From: Chitinophagaceae bacterium
GTDB taxonomy: Bacteria; Bacteroidota; Bacteroidia; Chitinophagales; Chitinophagaceae
NCBI GenBank assembly: GCA_024707305.1
Contig: JANPZZ010000018.1
Location: forward strand, 124,001 to 188,000
DNA: 64,000 bases
Direction of reading: 5' to 3'
A program made the position numbers and the translations under genes. Positions 42,295 to 54,565 of the stretch are shown here, in pieces (position 1 is the stretch's first letter; each line of letters starts with the position of its first letter). The notes below the pieces were generated by a model that saw only the letters and a program-made list of their open reading frames with translations, was not told the DNA's origin and did no database searches.

Positions 42295-43491
42295 ATGGAA
42301 GAACGTTTAGGACGATTATTAAAAGGGTATCTCGACGATAGCCTGACAACTTCGGAAGAAGAAGAGCTCTTTGATCTCCTGCGCTCGGATAAGGAGGAGG
42401 AAGCATGGGTCAACATCATCGAAAAAATGATGGCTAATGAACCGGCAATGGCCTCATACGATCCTTCAAAGTGGGAACCGGTTGTAGACGAACTTAAAAG
42501 AAGAAATGCGGATCGGGCACCCGTCGTAAAAATGAAATCACAGCGCCGTTTTACCTGGTGGGCCGCTGCTGCAGCAGTGCTACTCATCGCCGGATATATC
42601 GGATTACAGACCCATAATGTACAGGGTCCGATGGCCGATACGCCAACGCCTGTCATTCATGACCTGCCGCCCGGTTCTAATAAGGCAGTGCTCACAACCT
42701 CCGATGGAAGCACAATCATACTGGACGATGCGTCGATCGGAGTATTGTCGAAAGAAGGAAATACGGAAGTGGTAAAACTCGCAGATGGACAACTAGCCTA
42801 TAAAACCGGGAAGGACGCAACAGATGCGATTAGTTACAATACGATGAGCACGCCGCGTGGGGGGCAATATCAGTTAATACTCCCCGACGGTACCGCCGTT
42901 TGGCTGAATGCAGCTTCTTCTATTACTTATCCAACTGCATTCGCAGGAGATAAACGGGTTGTAAGTATAACAGGTGAAGCCTATTTTGAAGTAGCCAGCC
43001 AGATGAACAAATCCGGAAAGTCAAAACTTCCATTTATTGTTGAAATAAAAGATTTGAATACCTCTATCGAAGTATTGGGTACGCACTTTAATGTGAATGC
43101 TTATACCGACGAACCATCGATCAAAACCACATTGCTGGAAGGCGCTGTAAAGGTTTCGAGTGCAGGCATCAGCGAAAAATTAGGTCCGGGACAGCAAACG
43201 CAAACTTTCAGAGATGGACGAATGAAATTTCTGGGAAAAGTAAATACGAAAGAAGCAGTCGCCTGGAAAAACGGTGGATTTTATTTTGATGGAGCGGATA
43301 TCCAGACAATCATGCGTCAGATTGAACGATGGTATAATGTGACGGTGAAGTTTAATGGAGATATTCCGCAGGGACATTATAAAGGACAGCCATCCAGAAA
43401 TCTGTCATTATCGAAAATGTTGCAGGTGTTGAAATATAGTGGACTGAAATACGAAATTGAAGGAACGACGATCACCATATTGGAAGACTAA
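42295..43491 (+). CDS. FecR-family anti-sigma factor (locus 2)
   Basis: SYNTMSTPRGGQYQLILPDGTAVWLNAASSITYPTAFAGDKRVVSITGEAYFEV. Confidence 0.92.
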   Translation: MEERLGRLLKGYLDDSLTTSEEEELFDLLRSDKEEEAWVNIIEKMMANEPAMASYDPSKWEPVVDELKRRNADRAPVVKMKSQRRFTWWAAAAAVLLIAGYIGLQTHNVQGPMADTPTPVIHDLPPGSNKAVLTTSDGSTIILDDASIGVLSKEGNTEVVKLADGQLAYKTGKDATDAISYNTMSTPRGGQYQLILPDGTAVWLNAASSITYPTAFAGDKRVVSITGEAYFEVASQMNKSGKSKLPFIVEIKDLNTSIEVLGTHFNVNAYTDEPSIKTTLLEGAVKVSSAGISEKLGPGQQTQTFRDGRMKFLGKVNTKEAVAWKNGGFYFDGADIQTIMRQIERWYNVTVKFNGDIPQGHYKGQPSRNLSLSKMLQVLKYSGLKYEIEGTTITILED

Positions 43492-43576
43492 AAAAAGGAG
43501 GAAAATGAACTAATATTTTGTCCGAATGCATACTGTTCAGAAATATTTTATGAACAGTATCAGTTGGTTTAATCTG

Positions 43577-43612
43577 AAAAAAAATGCCGGAAGCGTTGGA
43601 AGCACTTCCGGC
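43577..43612 (-). terminator. Minus-strand intrinsic terminator in the fecR-susC gap (locus 2)
   Basis: GCCGGAAG...CTTCCGGC; minus strand ends in A then TTTTTTTT. Confidence 0.72.
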
Positions 43613-43693
43613 AGGTAATTACTGTAACAATAATTACATCGGGTTAACCCAAAAAATACAATTCTAGCGAAACTGCTTATTAGATAACCCAAC
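43577..43693 (-). ncRNA. Predicted susC-leader antisense RNA (locus 2)
   Basis: Minus TACTTTTG motif at 43698-43705 overlapping susC ATG; terminator at 43577-43612. Confidence 0.4.
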
Positions 43694-43704
43694 ACTACAA
43701 AAGT

Positions 43705-46700
43705 ATGCAAACTAACGCTCTTTGTAAGGGGAATGATTATGCCATATTGAATGCGCCACTGCCCCCTGCCGGCAGACCAGTAATCAGGCTCCGCAACATC
43801 ACCAAAACTTTGCTTGTCATGAAACTCACTGTGCTCTTTCTCGTCATAAGCATGATGACCGCCAGCGCCCGGGGATTTTCACAGGGAATCAGTATTTCCG
43901 GGAAGAATATTCCAATTGAGAAGGCTTTTCAGACGATCGAAAGTCAAACCGATTTTACGTTTTACTATAAGATCGAAATACTACAGAATCTGAAAGTCTC
44001 CGTGAATCTTAAAAACGCGAGGCTCGAAACGGCGTTAGCTGAACTACTGAAGGATCAGCCACTCACCTACCATATAATCGATAAGAACATTGTAGTTAAC
44101 CTCAAGCAACGTGGTGCGCCCACCACTACGCCTGAGTTACCCAGCATTCCCTTTGCTATAATTATAACCGGTCGTGTAACATCCGAAGATAATACGCCGC
44201 TGCACGGCGTAAGCATCACCATAAAGGGTACGGATGCCGGAACAACGACAGACGAGTTCGGCACCTACCGCATTTCCGTTCCTTCCGAAGAATCGATCCT
44301 CGTGTATAGTATGGTCGGCTATACACAACAGGAAACCAAAGTGGGCAAACGGACTTCGATACCCATTAAACTGAAGGTCTCGGATAAAGAGATGGACCGG
44401 GTCGTTGTGATTGGTTATGGCGAATCAAGAAAAAGGAGATTTAACAGGTTCCGTTGCCCAGGCAGATGTAAAAGAAATGAGCAAAGCTCCGGTTCCAACT
44501 TTTGATCAGGCGCTGGCAGGTCGTATTGCCGGTGTGCAGGTTTCGGGAAATGACGGACAGCCCGGTGTGGCAAACACGCTCGTGATCAGGGGTAATAACT
44601 CTCTGACACAATCCAACGAGCCGCTCTACGTAATCGATGGATATCCCATCGAATCATTTGAAGATTTACCGATCAGCCCGTCCGATATTGAATCCATTCA
44701 GGTATTAAAGGATGCATCGGCAACATCTATCTACGGCTCGCGCGGTGCGAATGGCGTTGTTATTATCACCACAAAAAAAGGCGTCGCGGGGAAACCTGCT
44801 ATTTCGGTCAATACTTATTACGGCGTGCAGAAAGTTGCGAAGCGAATGGAAATGATGTCGCCCTACGAGTTTGTGAAATACGAAAATGAATTAAATCCGG
44901 CAACTACAGAGCGAATTTATTTGCAGGAACGTACACTGGAAGATTACAAAAATATTAAGGGTTATAATCTTCAAAACGAACTCTTCCAGTCGGCCCCCAT
45001 TTTCAATGCAGATATCGGTTTTCGCGGAGGTAATGACGGTACACAATATTCTGTTTTCACAAACATCTTAAGATCCGAAGGCGTGATCATTAATTCAGGG
45101 TATAATCGTCTTCAGGGAAAATTCAGTTTATCACAACAACTGAGTAAGAATATTAAAGGTTATATCAATACCACATTTACAAAGTCTAAAACTGACGGGT
45201 CTATTATTTCTGAAAATACGGGCGGTATTGCAAGCTTGAGTAAAATTTATAGCACATTGGGTTATAGACCCGTAAATGGCACCGAAGACGGGCCCGATTT
45301 AACGGAAGAATTTTATGACCCCGTGGTACTCGACGAAACACCAACAGACTACCGCGTGAATCCTGTGATTTCATCCCGCAATGAAATTAATAGCCGCATC
45401 CTGACCAGTACCGTAATCAATGGTTATTTCGACTTCAAATTGAGTAAAAACCTGTTGTTGAAAATCAGAGGTGGCCTCACCGAAAACTCTATGAACAGGG
45501 AATCGTTCTACAACTCAAAAACACAGAAAGGGAACCCCAATTATCCCACTTCACAGGGGACAACCGGCGCAGTTTCTGAGTTAAAAACGCAGAACTGGCT
45601 CAATGAAAACACATTGAGTTACACTACCAAAATCAATAAACATAAAATCAATGCACTTGCTGGTTTTACGATGCAGGAAAACCGGTTGTTTTATTCCGGA
45701 TTTGAAGCCAGCTTTATTGAAGACGAGTCGATGGGCATTGATGGAATTGATCTGAGTGCGACCCTGACTCCAACGGTTTACAAAAAAAGAATGGGGTCTT
45801 GCATCTTTCCTGGGTCGCGTAAATTATACGTATAAGGACAAATTTCTGCTGACGGCCAGTTTCCGTACGGATGGCTCTTCAAAATTCCGGGGAGAAAATC
45901 AATGGGGATATTTTCCATCAGGCGCTTTTGCGTGGGTAGTAACGAAAGAAAAATTCATGAAAAAGATCCGGCCGATTTCGGATCTGAAATTTCGCGTGAG
46001 TTATGGAACCACCGGCAACAACCGGGTAGATGAATATGCTACTTATTCAGGCGTAATTTTTCCGTTCACCGCACATTATTCATTTAATAATGGTACCCCC
46101 ATCAGAGGTGCTTCGCTCCGTACCAGCGCCGGTACAACCGATTTACGTTGGGAAACGACTACGCAATTCAATACCGGCATTGATCTGAATTTGCTGAACG
46201 ACCGCATCAACCTGGTTTTCGATTACTACAACAAAACAACAGACGATCTCTTATTAAACGCGAATCTTCCTTATACGAGTGGTTATCTCAATGCCTTTCA
46301 GAACATCGGAAGTGTAAGGAACCAGGGCCTTGAGTTTACATTGCAAACACAAAATATTAAACGTAAAAATTTCACCTGGAATACGTCGTTTAATATCAGC
46401 TTTAATAAAAATAAAGTTTTAAAACTGCAAGACGATCAGGCCTACAGGTTGTCAACTGTTCCATTCGCAGGCGGGTTTACCAACATCGCCCCATATATAG
46501 CCAAAGTAGGCGAACCCATGGGATTAATGTATGGCGCAGTTGCCGACGGACTGTACCAGTACAGCGATTTTGACCAATTGCCAAATGGAACTTATGTGCT
46601 GAAAGATGGTATACCCGACAACGGTCGTACGCGTAACACCATTCAGCCAGGCGATATGAAGTTCATCGACCAGAACAATGATGGAACGATCAACTCTGAA

Positions 46701-47226
46701 GATTACACAGTTATCGGTAACGGAAACCCACTCCATATCGGCGGCATGCTCAACAACTTTACATTTGGCGATTTCGATCTGAGCATTTTCCTGCAATGGT
46801 CATATGGAAATGATATCGTGAATGCCAACAAACTTTATTTTGAAGAGAATACATTACAGCTCTACAACTTCAACCTGTACGCTTCTGCGGCTAACCGATG
46901 GACTCCTGAAAATCAAAACACAAATATCCCGCGTGCCCGCCACGTATCACCAAGTATCTATCATTCTAACATAATTGAAGATGGATCTTACCTGCGTTTC
47001 AAAACAATCTCACTGGGATATCAACTTCCGGCAAAACTGATTCGCCGTGTAAATATGAAAGCTGCACGGGCTTACCTGTCGGTACAAAAACCTACTAACG
47101 ATTACCGGTTATTCAGGCGTCGATCCGGAAGTGTCAACCCGCAATTCTGCTTTGACTCCTGGATTTGATTGGTCGGCCTACCCGAGAGCAAGAACAGTTA
47201 CCGTTGGTTTAAATGTATCATTCTAA
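43705..47226 (+). CDS. SusC/RagA TonB-linked receptor with STN domain (locus 2; frameshifts near 44440, 45795 and 47092)
   Basis: ITGRVTSEDNTPLHGVSITIKGTDAGTTTDEFG; DASATSIYGSRGANGVVIITTKKG; ends TVTVGLNVSF. Confidence 0.92.
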
Positions 47227-47238
47227 ATTTTTATCATC

Positions 47239-49093
47239 ATGACAAATAAAATATATTTTGTTATCATACTGGTGTTATTTTCCGGATGTAAAAAATTCCT
47301 GGAAAAGCTACCCAGCGATTTCGTGAGCCCTGATGGTTATTACAAAACGGCTGGAGAACTTGAAACAGCCCTGATTGGCGTTTACGACATGTTGAGCCAG
47401 GAATATATGTACGGAAAATGGTACCAGTTGGAACTGGCTGTTGGCACTGACGAAACGTATAAGAATGGCCAGCAGGCTGCTGGTTCTTCTGCTACTTATC
47501 AGCATGCACCATCGAATACTTATGTTCAGAATCTTTGGCGTTACCTGTATTTTGGGATTGAACGCGCGAATAATCTGATTGCGAGTATCAATAAGCCGAC
47601 GATGGATGAAGAACGCCGAAAACATATACTGGGTGAAGCGTTGTTTTTGCGTGCGTACTACTATTTCGTGCTCGTGACGCACTATGGCGATGTACCGTTA
47701 AAGTTGGAACCCACTGCTTCATTTAATAATACCGACATCGCGCGTACAGATTCACGAATTGTTTATGAACAAATCATCAAGGACATGAAAGAAGCCGAAG
47801 TCCTACTGGCGGATCAACGCGCCACACAAATTGGATTTGGCGGAAAAGTAAGTTTAACAGCCGTGCAGGGAATACTTGCAAGAGTTTATCTGCATATGGC
47901 CGGTGCGCCACTGAATGATCACCAGAAATATGCCGATGCGAAAGATTATGCTTTCAAAGTGATCAGTTCAGGTGAACACGCATTAAATCCCAGCTTTGAA
48001 CAAATATTTATCAACTATGCCCAGGACCTGTACGATGTAAAAGAAACCATCTGGGAAGCCGAAAATTGGGGCAACCGCTACAACTCTTATGTTGAAACCG
48101 GACAACTTGGTAGCATTTCCGGCCCGGTTGCAGGTGATCCTGAAATCGGAAAAAGTGGTGGAAATATCAGAATCACCGGGTTGTTGTTTAAAACATATGA
48201 AGCAGATTCCAGCACCACAACCACATTGCGCTATTCGCCCGATTTGAGACGCGACTGGACCTGTGTACAGTATACGTATGGCACTGCTGCAAGTAACCCC
48301 AACTGGAACCGGACTGCTACTACTGGTATTTATGATATGGGAATGGGAAAATGGAAACGTGAATTTGAAACATTAACTCCCAAGAATCCTACCTATACCC
48401 CGCAAAATTTTCCCCTACTTCGTTTCTCCGATGTTTTATTGATGTATGCCGAAGCAGAAAATGAAATTAGTCCTCTTTCGCAAAGCGCAATCGATGCGGT
48501 AAATCTGGTGAGAAGCAGGGCATACGGAAAAAATGCAGGCTGGTAATCACATCAAAGAGATAACGGTTACTGCTGGTGGTACCGGTTATGTTACTGCAAC
48601 ACCTCCCAAGGTGGTGATATCAGGTGGCGGGGGAACAGGAGCCGATGCAGTTGCTGTTGTTTCTGGAGGCCGGGTTACACAGATAGTAATGACCAGGCAT
48701 GGTAAAAATTATACTTCTGCGCCAACCGTTAGCTTCACAGCGGCAAGTGGATCTGGTGCGGTTGCCACCGCTGTGTTGATTAACCCGCAGGATGCAAACT
48801 CGGACCTGAAAGCAGAAGACCTGGTTTCACAGGAGAGTCTGCGCAACGCCATCAAACGTGAACGCATGCTGGAATTTGCCGGAGAATGTTTACGCAAACA
48901 AGATCTCATCCGTTGGGGTGATCTGATCTCAAGATTACAACTTGCTGCCAGCGACATCAAACAAAATGCACCAAGTGGCAGACTGTATACATCACAAACC
49001 GGTGACAATGTTTCTCCACGTGACGTGTTGTTGCCCATTCCGGAATACGATCTGAATTTAAACAAACTACTTACACCCAATCCGGGTTGGTAA
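47239..49093 (+). CDS. SusD/RagB-like lipoprotein (locus 2; frameshift near 48535)
   Basis: [56 protein letters not shown]; ends [18 protein letters not shown]. Confidence 0.92.
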
Positions 49094-49222
49094 GAGAGTA
49101 AGCCCTTTTTTGTTGGTAAAATACCTGCGTCGGTTTTCCGCCGACGCAGGACAGGGCTTCTATTACCAGTTATGTAAATCAAACTTAAATAAATCCCTGT
49201 TCTCGACTTTTAAATTTCGTTT

Positions 49223-50398
49223 ATGAAAATAATAACAAGTGCGCTCGTCCTGCTGATTTCCCTGCATTCAATGGCGCAAAGTGGACCGAGATACGATAAG
49301 GTTCCAGGCATTCCGGTTGTTCATTCTCCCAAATCAACCGGCATATATGTGGGCACGCCAACTATCGCAATTATGTCAAATGGAGATTACATACTGGGTC
49401 ACGATTTGTATGGCGACCCCATCAAACCTCGTCGCCTGGTACATATATACTATTCGAAAGACAAAGGTCAGACCTGGCAATTTCAGGCAGAGGTTGATAG
49501 CATTCACTGGGCTGGTTTATTTGTCATAAGAGATACCGTTTATCTATTGGGGCGCGAAGGAAAATCGCATAGCATGGCGATTTCCCGGTCAACTGATCGC
49601 GGTAAAACCTGGACAAGCTTATCTATACTGAAGAAAAGGCAGAAACATGGATATCATGGCTCTTCAACTCCGGTTGTTTTTCACAATGGAAGAGTTTATA
49701 AGGGATATGATCATCACGTGCCCGACAAAAATGATCGATGGATGTCAGACAACTATTCTTTCATCATGTCGGCGTCTACAGATGCCAATTTATTGGATTC
49801 ATTATCCTGGACATTCAGTACGGAAGCGATGAAACCCTATTCAATTGAGGGAACGGGATGGTTGGAAACAAATGCAGTACTGGGAAGAGATGGGCTGATT
49901 AAAGGAATCACACGTATCGCCAGTGAGCAGGGGTTTCATGCAGGCTATTATTCCCTCTCTGATGATGCCACAATCGACACCAGCACGATTGGCAAGATCG
50001 ATTTCATCGGCGGTGCCACAAAGTTCAATATCATGTGGGACCCTAAAACAAAAAAATACTGGGCGCTGGTCAACTATCCTTCCCTGGTAGTGCGCAAACT
50101 GAAAAAGCGAGCCGGCGGAATGCGAAGTATTCTCGCGCTTACATCTTCCAAAGATCTGAAAAAATGGAAAGTGGAATCGATTGTGCTTGCAACGGAGGAT
50201 GTACACTTTCATGGATTTCAATACGTGGACTGGCAATTTGATGGCAATGATATTGTATTCGCATCACGCACCGCTTATGACGATGGCCTGGGTGGTGCTT
50301 TTAATTATCACGACGCTAATTATATCACTTTTCATCGCATCAGCAATTATAAAAAAGCCAAAGTGCCAAAGATCTTTAAATACCTGTTGGAAGAATAG
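49223..50398 (+). CDS. Sialidase-fold / exo-alpha-sialidase-like secreted protein, paralog 1
   Basis: Asp-box motifs SKDKGQTWQF and STDRGKTWTS; signal peptide. Confidence 0.75.
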   Translation: MKIITSALVLLISLHSMAQSGPRYDKVPGIPVVHSPKSTGIYVGTPTIAIMSNGDYILGHDLYGDPIKPRRLVHIYYSKDKGQTWQFQAEVDSIHWAGLFVIRDTVYLLGREGKSHSMAISRSTDRGKTWTSLSILKKRQKHGYHGSSTPVVFHNGRVYKGYDHHVPDKNDRWMSDNYSFIMSASTDANLLDSLSWTFSTEAMKPYSIEGTGWLETNAVLGRDGLIKGITRIASEQGFHAGYYSLSDDATIDTSTIGKIDFIGGATKFNIMWDPKTKKYWALVNYPSLVVRKLKKRAGGMRSILALTSSKDLKKWKVESIVLATEDVHFHGFQYVDWQFDGNDIVFASRTAYDDGLGGAFNYHDANYITFHRISNYKKAKVPKIFKYLLEE

Positions 50399-50466
50399 CC
50401 CTACTATTTCATCCAGACAAAAAATCAATTCGAATCCCGTAGTAGTAATACAAAAATCAATAGAGT

Positions 50467-51830
50467 ATGAGTCATTCCAATAGAAGAAAATTCATTCAGC
50501 AACTTACCACCGGACTTGCCGGCGCTGCGTTAGTGCCAGGCATCGCGAAAGCAGATCAACGCATTCTTTTAAAAAGAGAAAACTGGGATCCCGCGACGCG
50601 ATACGATCTGAACAATCATATACAAATCGCGCTGATAGGCGCAGGTGGCATGGGTTTTTCGGATGCCAATTCAGCAATCCGGGTGCCTGGGGTGAAGTTG
50701 GTGGCCGCCTGTGACTTATACGACGGTCGTCTTGCAGAAGCAAAAAACGTTATGGCAACGATATTTTTACAACCCGGGATTACCGAGAAATTTTAAACAG
50801 AAAAGACATTGATGCGGTGATTGTAGCAACCTCCGATCACTGGCACAAAGACATCTCGGTAGATGCGATGAATGCTGGCAAGGCTGTGTATTGTGAAAAA
50901 CCAATGGTACACGATATATCAGAAGGCAGCGCAGTTGTGGAAGCACAACGCAAAAACAAAGTGGTGTTTGAAGTGGGGAGCCAGGGAGTCAGCTCTCTTG
51001 GGAATGAAAAAGCAAAGGAACTGCTGGCGTCTGGTGCAATTGGAACCCTGAATTATGCTGAAGGATTTTGGGCACGCAATAGTCCCGAAGGAGCATGGCA
51101 GTATACCATTCCCCCAGATGGCAATGAAAAAACGGTAGACTGGAAACGCTTCCTGCACCGCAACCCATCCCGTCCTTTTGATGCAAATCGTTTTTTTCGC
51201 TGGCGTTGTTATAAAGATTATGGAACCGGAGTTTCGGGCGATCTGTTTGTACATCTGTTCTCAAGTCTGCATTTTATTACCAACTCAAACGGCCCACAAA
51301 AAATCATGGCAATGGGTGGACTCCGTCATTGGAAAGATGGACGTGAAGTACCGGATGTATTGATGGGAATGTTTGACTATGCTGAAACGGCGCAGCATCC
51401 TGCATTTAATTTATCCCTTCGTGTAAACTTCGCCGATGGTACCGCAGACAGTACCTACCTGCGACTGGTAGGAAGTGAAGGAAGCATGAATGTAGAATGG
51501 AATAAAGTAACCTTATTCCGTAACAGAGTTAAAGAAGATAAAGATGATCCACTCGCAGATACTAAACTCGGGCAGGTTAATGCACTAACTTATCAGCGGA
51601 AAAAGATGTTGCCGCCCGAAACAACGGTATTCAGTGCCGAAGCCGGATACAAAGGCGCCCATTTCGATCACTTCTATAATTTCTTTACAGCCATTCGAGA
51701 AAAGAAAAGTGTTGTGGAAGATGCTTTATTCGGCTATCGCGCAGCGGCCCCTGCCCTTCTTTGCAACGACAGTTATTTCTCAAACAAACCCGTCATGTGG
51801 GATCCCGAAAAGTTAAAAGTCGCAGGATAA
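50467..51830 (+). CDS. Gfo/Idh/MocA family oxidoreductase with Tat-like signal (frameshift near 50745)
   Basis: NRRKFIQQLTTGLAGAALVPG; IALIGAGGMGFSDANSA; VIVATSDHWHKDISVDAMNAGKAVYCEKPM. Confidence 0.9.
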
Positions 51831-51871
51831 AAACCCATACACTAAACATTATTTAATAAAAATCAAATACC

Positions 51872-52612
51872 ATGCGCAAAATTTTATTCAGCGCGATTTC
51901 GATGCTCTTATTCAGCTCACTTATTTCATCCTGCAACGAAGCGCAAAGCAATTCAAGTGAAGAAGAAAAAGTCAATGTTCTCACCACTGCTGAAAAAGAA
52001 GAAGGCTGGCAGTTGCTATTCGATGGAAATAGTTTGTCTGGCTGGCGAATTTATCAAAACAAGCCGGCCGATTGTTGGGATGTAAATGACGGGCTGCTTT
52101 ATTGCAAAGGCAGCAAGACCGACAAGAGCGATTTAAGAGCAGATATCATAACGGAAGAACAGTTTGAAAATTTTGAATTATCGATTGAATGGAAAATTGC
52201 TCCCAAAGGTAACAGCGGGATTATGTACCATGTAAGTGAGGATTCATCCACTGCTTTTTTAACCGGACCTGAATATCAGTTGATTGATGATGAAGGTTTC
52301 CCAAAACCATTGCAGGACTGGCAAAAGACCGGAGCTGATTATGCGATGCATACAACAACGCATCGCCCTACGAAACCAGTAGGTGAATTCAATCATACCC
52401 GGATCATAGTAAACGGTTCGCACCGCGAACATTGGCTCAATGGAGAAAAAATCCTGGAATTTGAAGCATGGACAGATGACTGGAACAAACGTAAATCGGA
52501 AGGGAAATGGAAGAACACGCCCGCCTATGGCATGAACAAGCAGGGACATATTTGTCTACAGGATCACGGCAGCGGCGTATGGTTCCGAAATATCAAGATC
52601 AAAAAGTTATAA
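51872..52612 (+). CDS. DUF1080 (3-keto-disaccharide hydrolase-like) lipoprotein
   Basis: EEGWQLLFDGNSLSGWRIY...GNSGIMYHVSED...GPEYQLIDDEGF...WLNGEKILEFE...GHICLQDHGSGVWFRNIKIK. Confidence 0.9.
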   Translation: MRKILFSAISMLLFSSLISSCNEAQSNSSEEEKVNVLTTAEKEEGWQLLFDGNSLSGWRIYQNKPADCWDVNDGLLYCKGSKTDKSDLRADIITEEQFENFELSIEWKIAPKGNSGIMYHVSEDSSTAFLTGPEYQLIDDEGFPKPLQDWQKTGADYAMHTTTHRPTKPVGEFNHTRIIVNGSHREHWLNGEKILEFEAWTDDWNKRKSEGKWKNTPAYGMNKQGHICLQDHGSGVWFRNIKIKKL

Positions 52613-52632
52613 CGACACAACCAAATCGCGAT

Positions 52633-53845
52633 ATGAAAAAGATTTTAATCGTATTCCTGCTTTTCGCGTTGCATGCTGGTGCGCAGGAGCCGCTGCGGTA
52701 TAAAAAAGTACCCGGCGTTCCAATCGTACATTCACCGAAGTCAACCGGCGTTTATGTTGGTTCACCATCAATCGTTATTTTATCAAATGGTGATTATGTT
52801 GCCAGTCATGATTTCTTTGGCAATCCAGATGGCAACCGGCAAAGCGAACTCGCTGGCGACACACTTATTACCCGTGTTATGGGTCAGCATATTTATCTTT
52901 CGAAAGACAAAGGAAAAACCTGGCAATTCCAGACGGAAGTAGGTTATATCCACTGGGCAGGACTATTTGTTGTTCGCGACACCCTGTATTTATCAGGGAT
53001 AGAAGGAATCAATTATAGCCTCGTGATTACCCGCTCGGCAGACCGCGGCAGGACCTGGGAGAAATTATCCGTTTTAAAAAAAGAAAGAAGGACATTTCTT
53101 TCACGGATCCACCACGCCGGTTGTATTTCATCGCGGACGCATTTATAAAGGATACGATAATCATGTTCCAGACAAAACAGGTAAATGGGTTCCCGACAAC
53201 AATTCATTTATCATGTCGGCAGCGGTTGACGATGACTTGTTGAATCCAGCTTCCTGGACGTTCAGCAACGAAGCGAAAAAACCGGGTTATCTGCCCGGCA
53301 GTGGTTGGCTGGAAACGAATGCCGTATTGGGCCGTGATGGCTACATAAAAGGCGTACTACGAATAGCGGCCACCAATGGCTTTGTGGCAGGATATTATTC
53401 ACTGGGTACGGATTCAACAATCGACGCCAGCACAATCGGGCAAATTGATTTCATCGGAGGCGCAAGCAAGTTCAACATACGTTGGGACCCGGTTACCAAA
53501 AAATACTGGGCACTTACCAATTATCCATCGCCGGTTATTCATCCCCCGAACAAATCGGCTGGAGGCATGCGCAGCATTCTCACCTTGATCTCTTCTAAAA
53601 ATCTGCGTAAATGGGAAATTCAATCAATCGTGCTGGCAACCGAGGATGTAAACTTACATGGGTTTCAATACGTAGACTGGCAATTCGAAGGGGAAGACAT
53701 TGTATTTGTTTCGCGAACCGGGTATGATGACGAATACGGCGGTGCGAAGAGCTATCACGATACCAATTTTATCACATTTCACCGAATAAAAAACTATCGA
53801 AAATCAAAAACGCCTAAAAAATTCAGGTACCTGCTTCAACATTAG
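52633..53845 (+). CDS. Sialidase-fold / exo-alpha-sialidase-like secreted protein, paralog 2 (frameshift near 53095)
   Basis: Strong colinear similarity to 49223-50398 (VPGVPIVHSPKSTGVYVGSPSIVILSNGDYVASHDFFG). Confidence 0.75.
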
Positions 53846-53876
53846 AAACTAAATTTCTCTGAATTAAAACTACACG

Positions 53877-54527
53877 ATGACTTTTTTTAGAAAACTTCAA
53901 AGAACAATATATATCCTGTTCGTGCCATTAACCATTATATCCTGTAAACAATCCGAGAAAAATTCAGACGTACGTAAATGGAGTGAAGAAAAAATTAATG
54001 AATGGTACCAGAACTCGCCATGGACAAATTTATTGCACTTAAAACCCGATGCTGGAATTGATAAGCGATTGTTTGTTGAACAGGTATTGCTCAATCCTAA
54101 ATCCTGGGATCTCGCATTCCGGTTTATCCGCGACTCAAACGCTGCTGAAATGGCACCGGGAATTTATCAACTTGAGGATGGCGGCGCCTATGCAACCGTT
54201 CGCGACTACCGCACAAAAGATAGCTCTCACTTTGAAGCACACCGGAATTTTATTGATGTTCAAATGATTTCAAAAGGACAGGAATATATTCTGGTAAGTA
54301 CCATTAATAATGAAGGGCGAACCGAAGTACACCCTTACGACGAAGAAAAGGATATCGAGTTTTTTGATAAAGACAATTATGAGCGCCGGTTACTAACGCC
54401 GGGAACATTTATGATCTTTTTTCCAATAAATGCACATCAACCCAATATGATGGTAGATTCTGTGGAAGAGGTTAGAAAAATCGTTATCAAAATACCGTAT
54501 GTGAAACCGGAGATCGAAGTAAACTAA
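53877..54527 (+). CDS. YhcH/YjgK/YiaL family lipoprotein
   Basis: LEDGGAYATVRDYRTKDSSHFEAHRNFIDVQMISKGQEYI...GTFMIFFPINAHQPNMMVD...VRKIVIKIPY. Confidence 0.88.
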   Translation: MTFFRKLQRTIYILFVPLTIISCKQSEKNSDVRKWSEEKINEWYQNSPWTNLLHLKPDAGIDKRLFVEQVLLNPKSWDLAFRFIRDSNAAEMAPGIYQLEDGGAYATVRDYRTKDSSHFEAHRNFIDVQMISKGQEYILVSTINNEGRTEVHPYDEEKDIEFFDKDNYERRLLTPGTFMIFFPINAHQPNMMVDSVEEVRKIVIKIPYVKPEIEVN

Positions 54528-54565
54528 CAAACCATATTTAAAATTTCTAAATAGAATACTAAACC

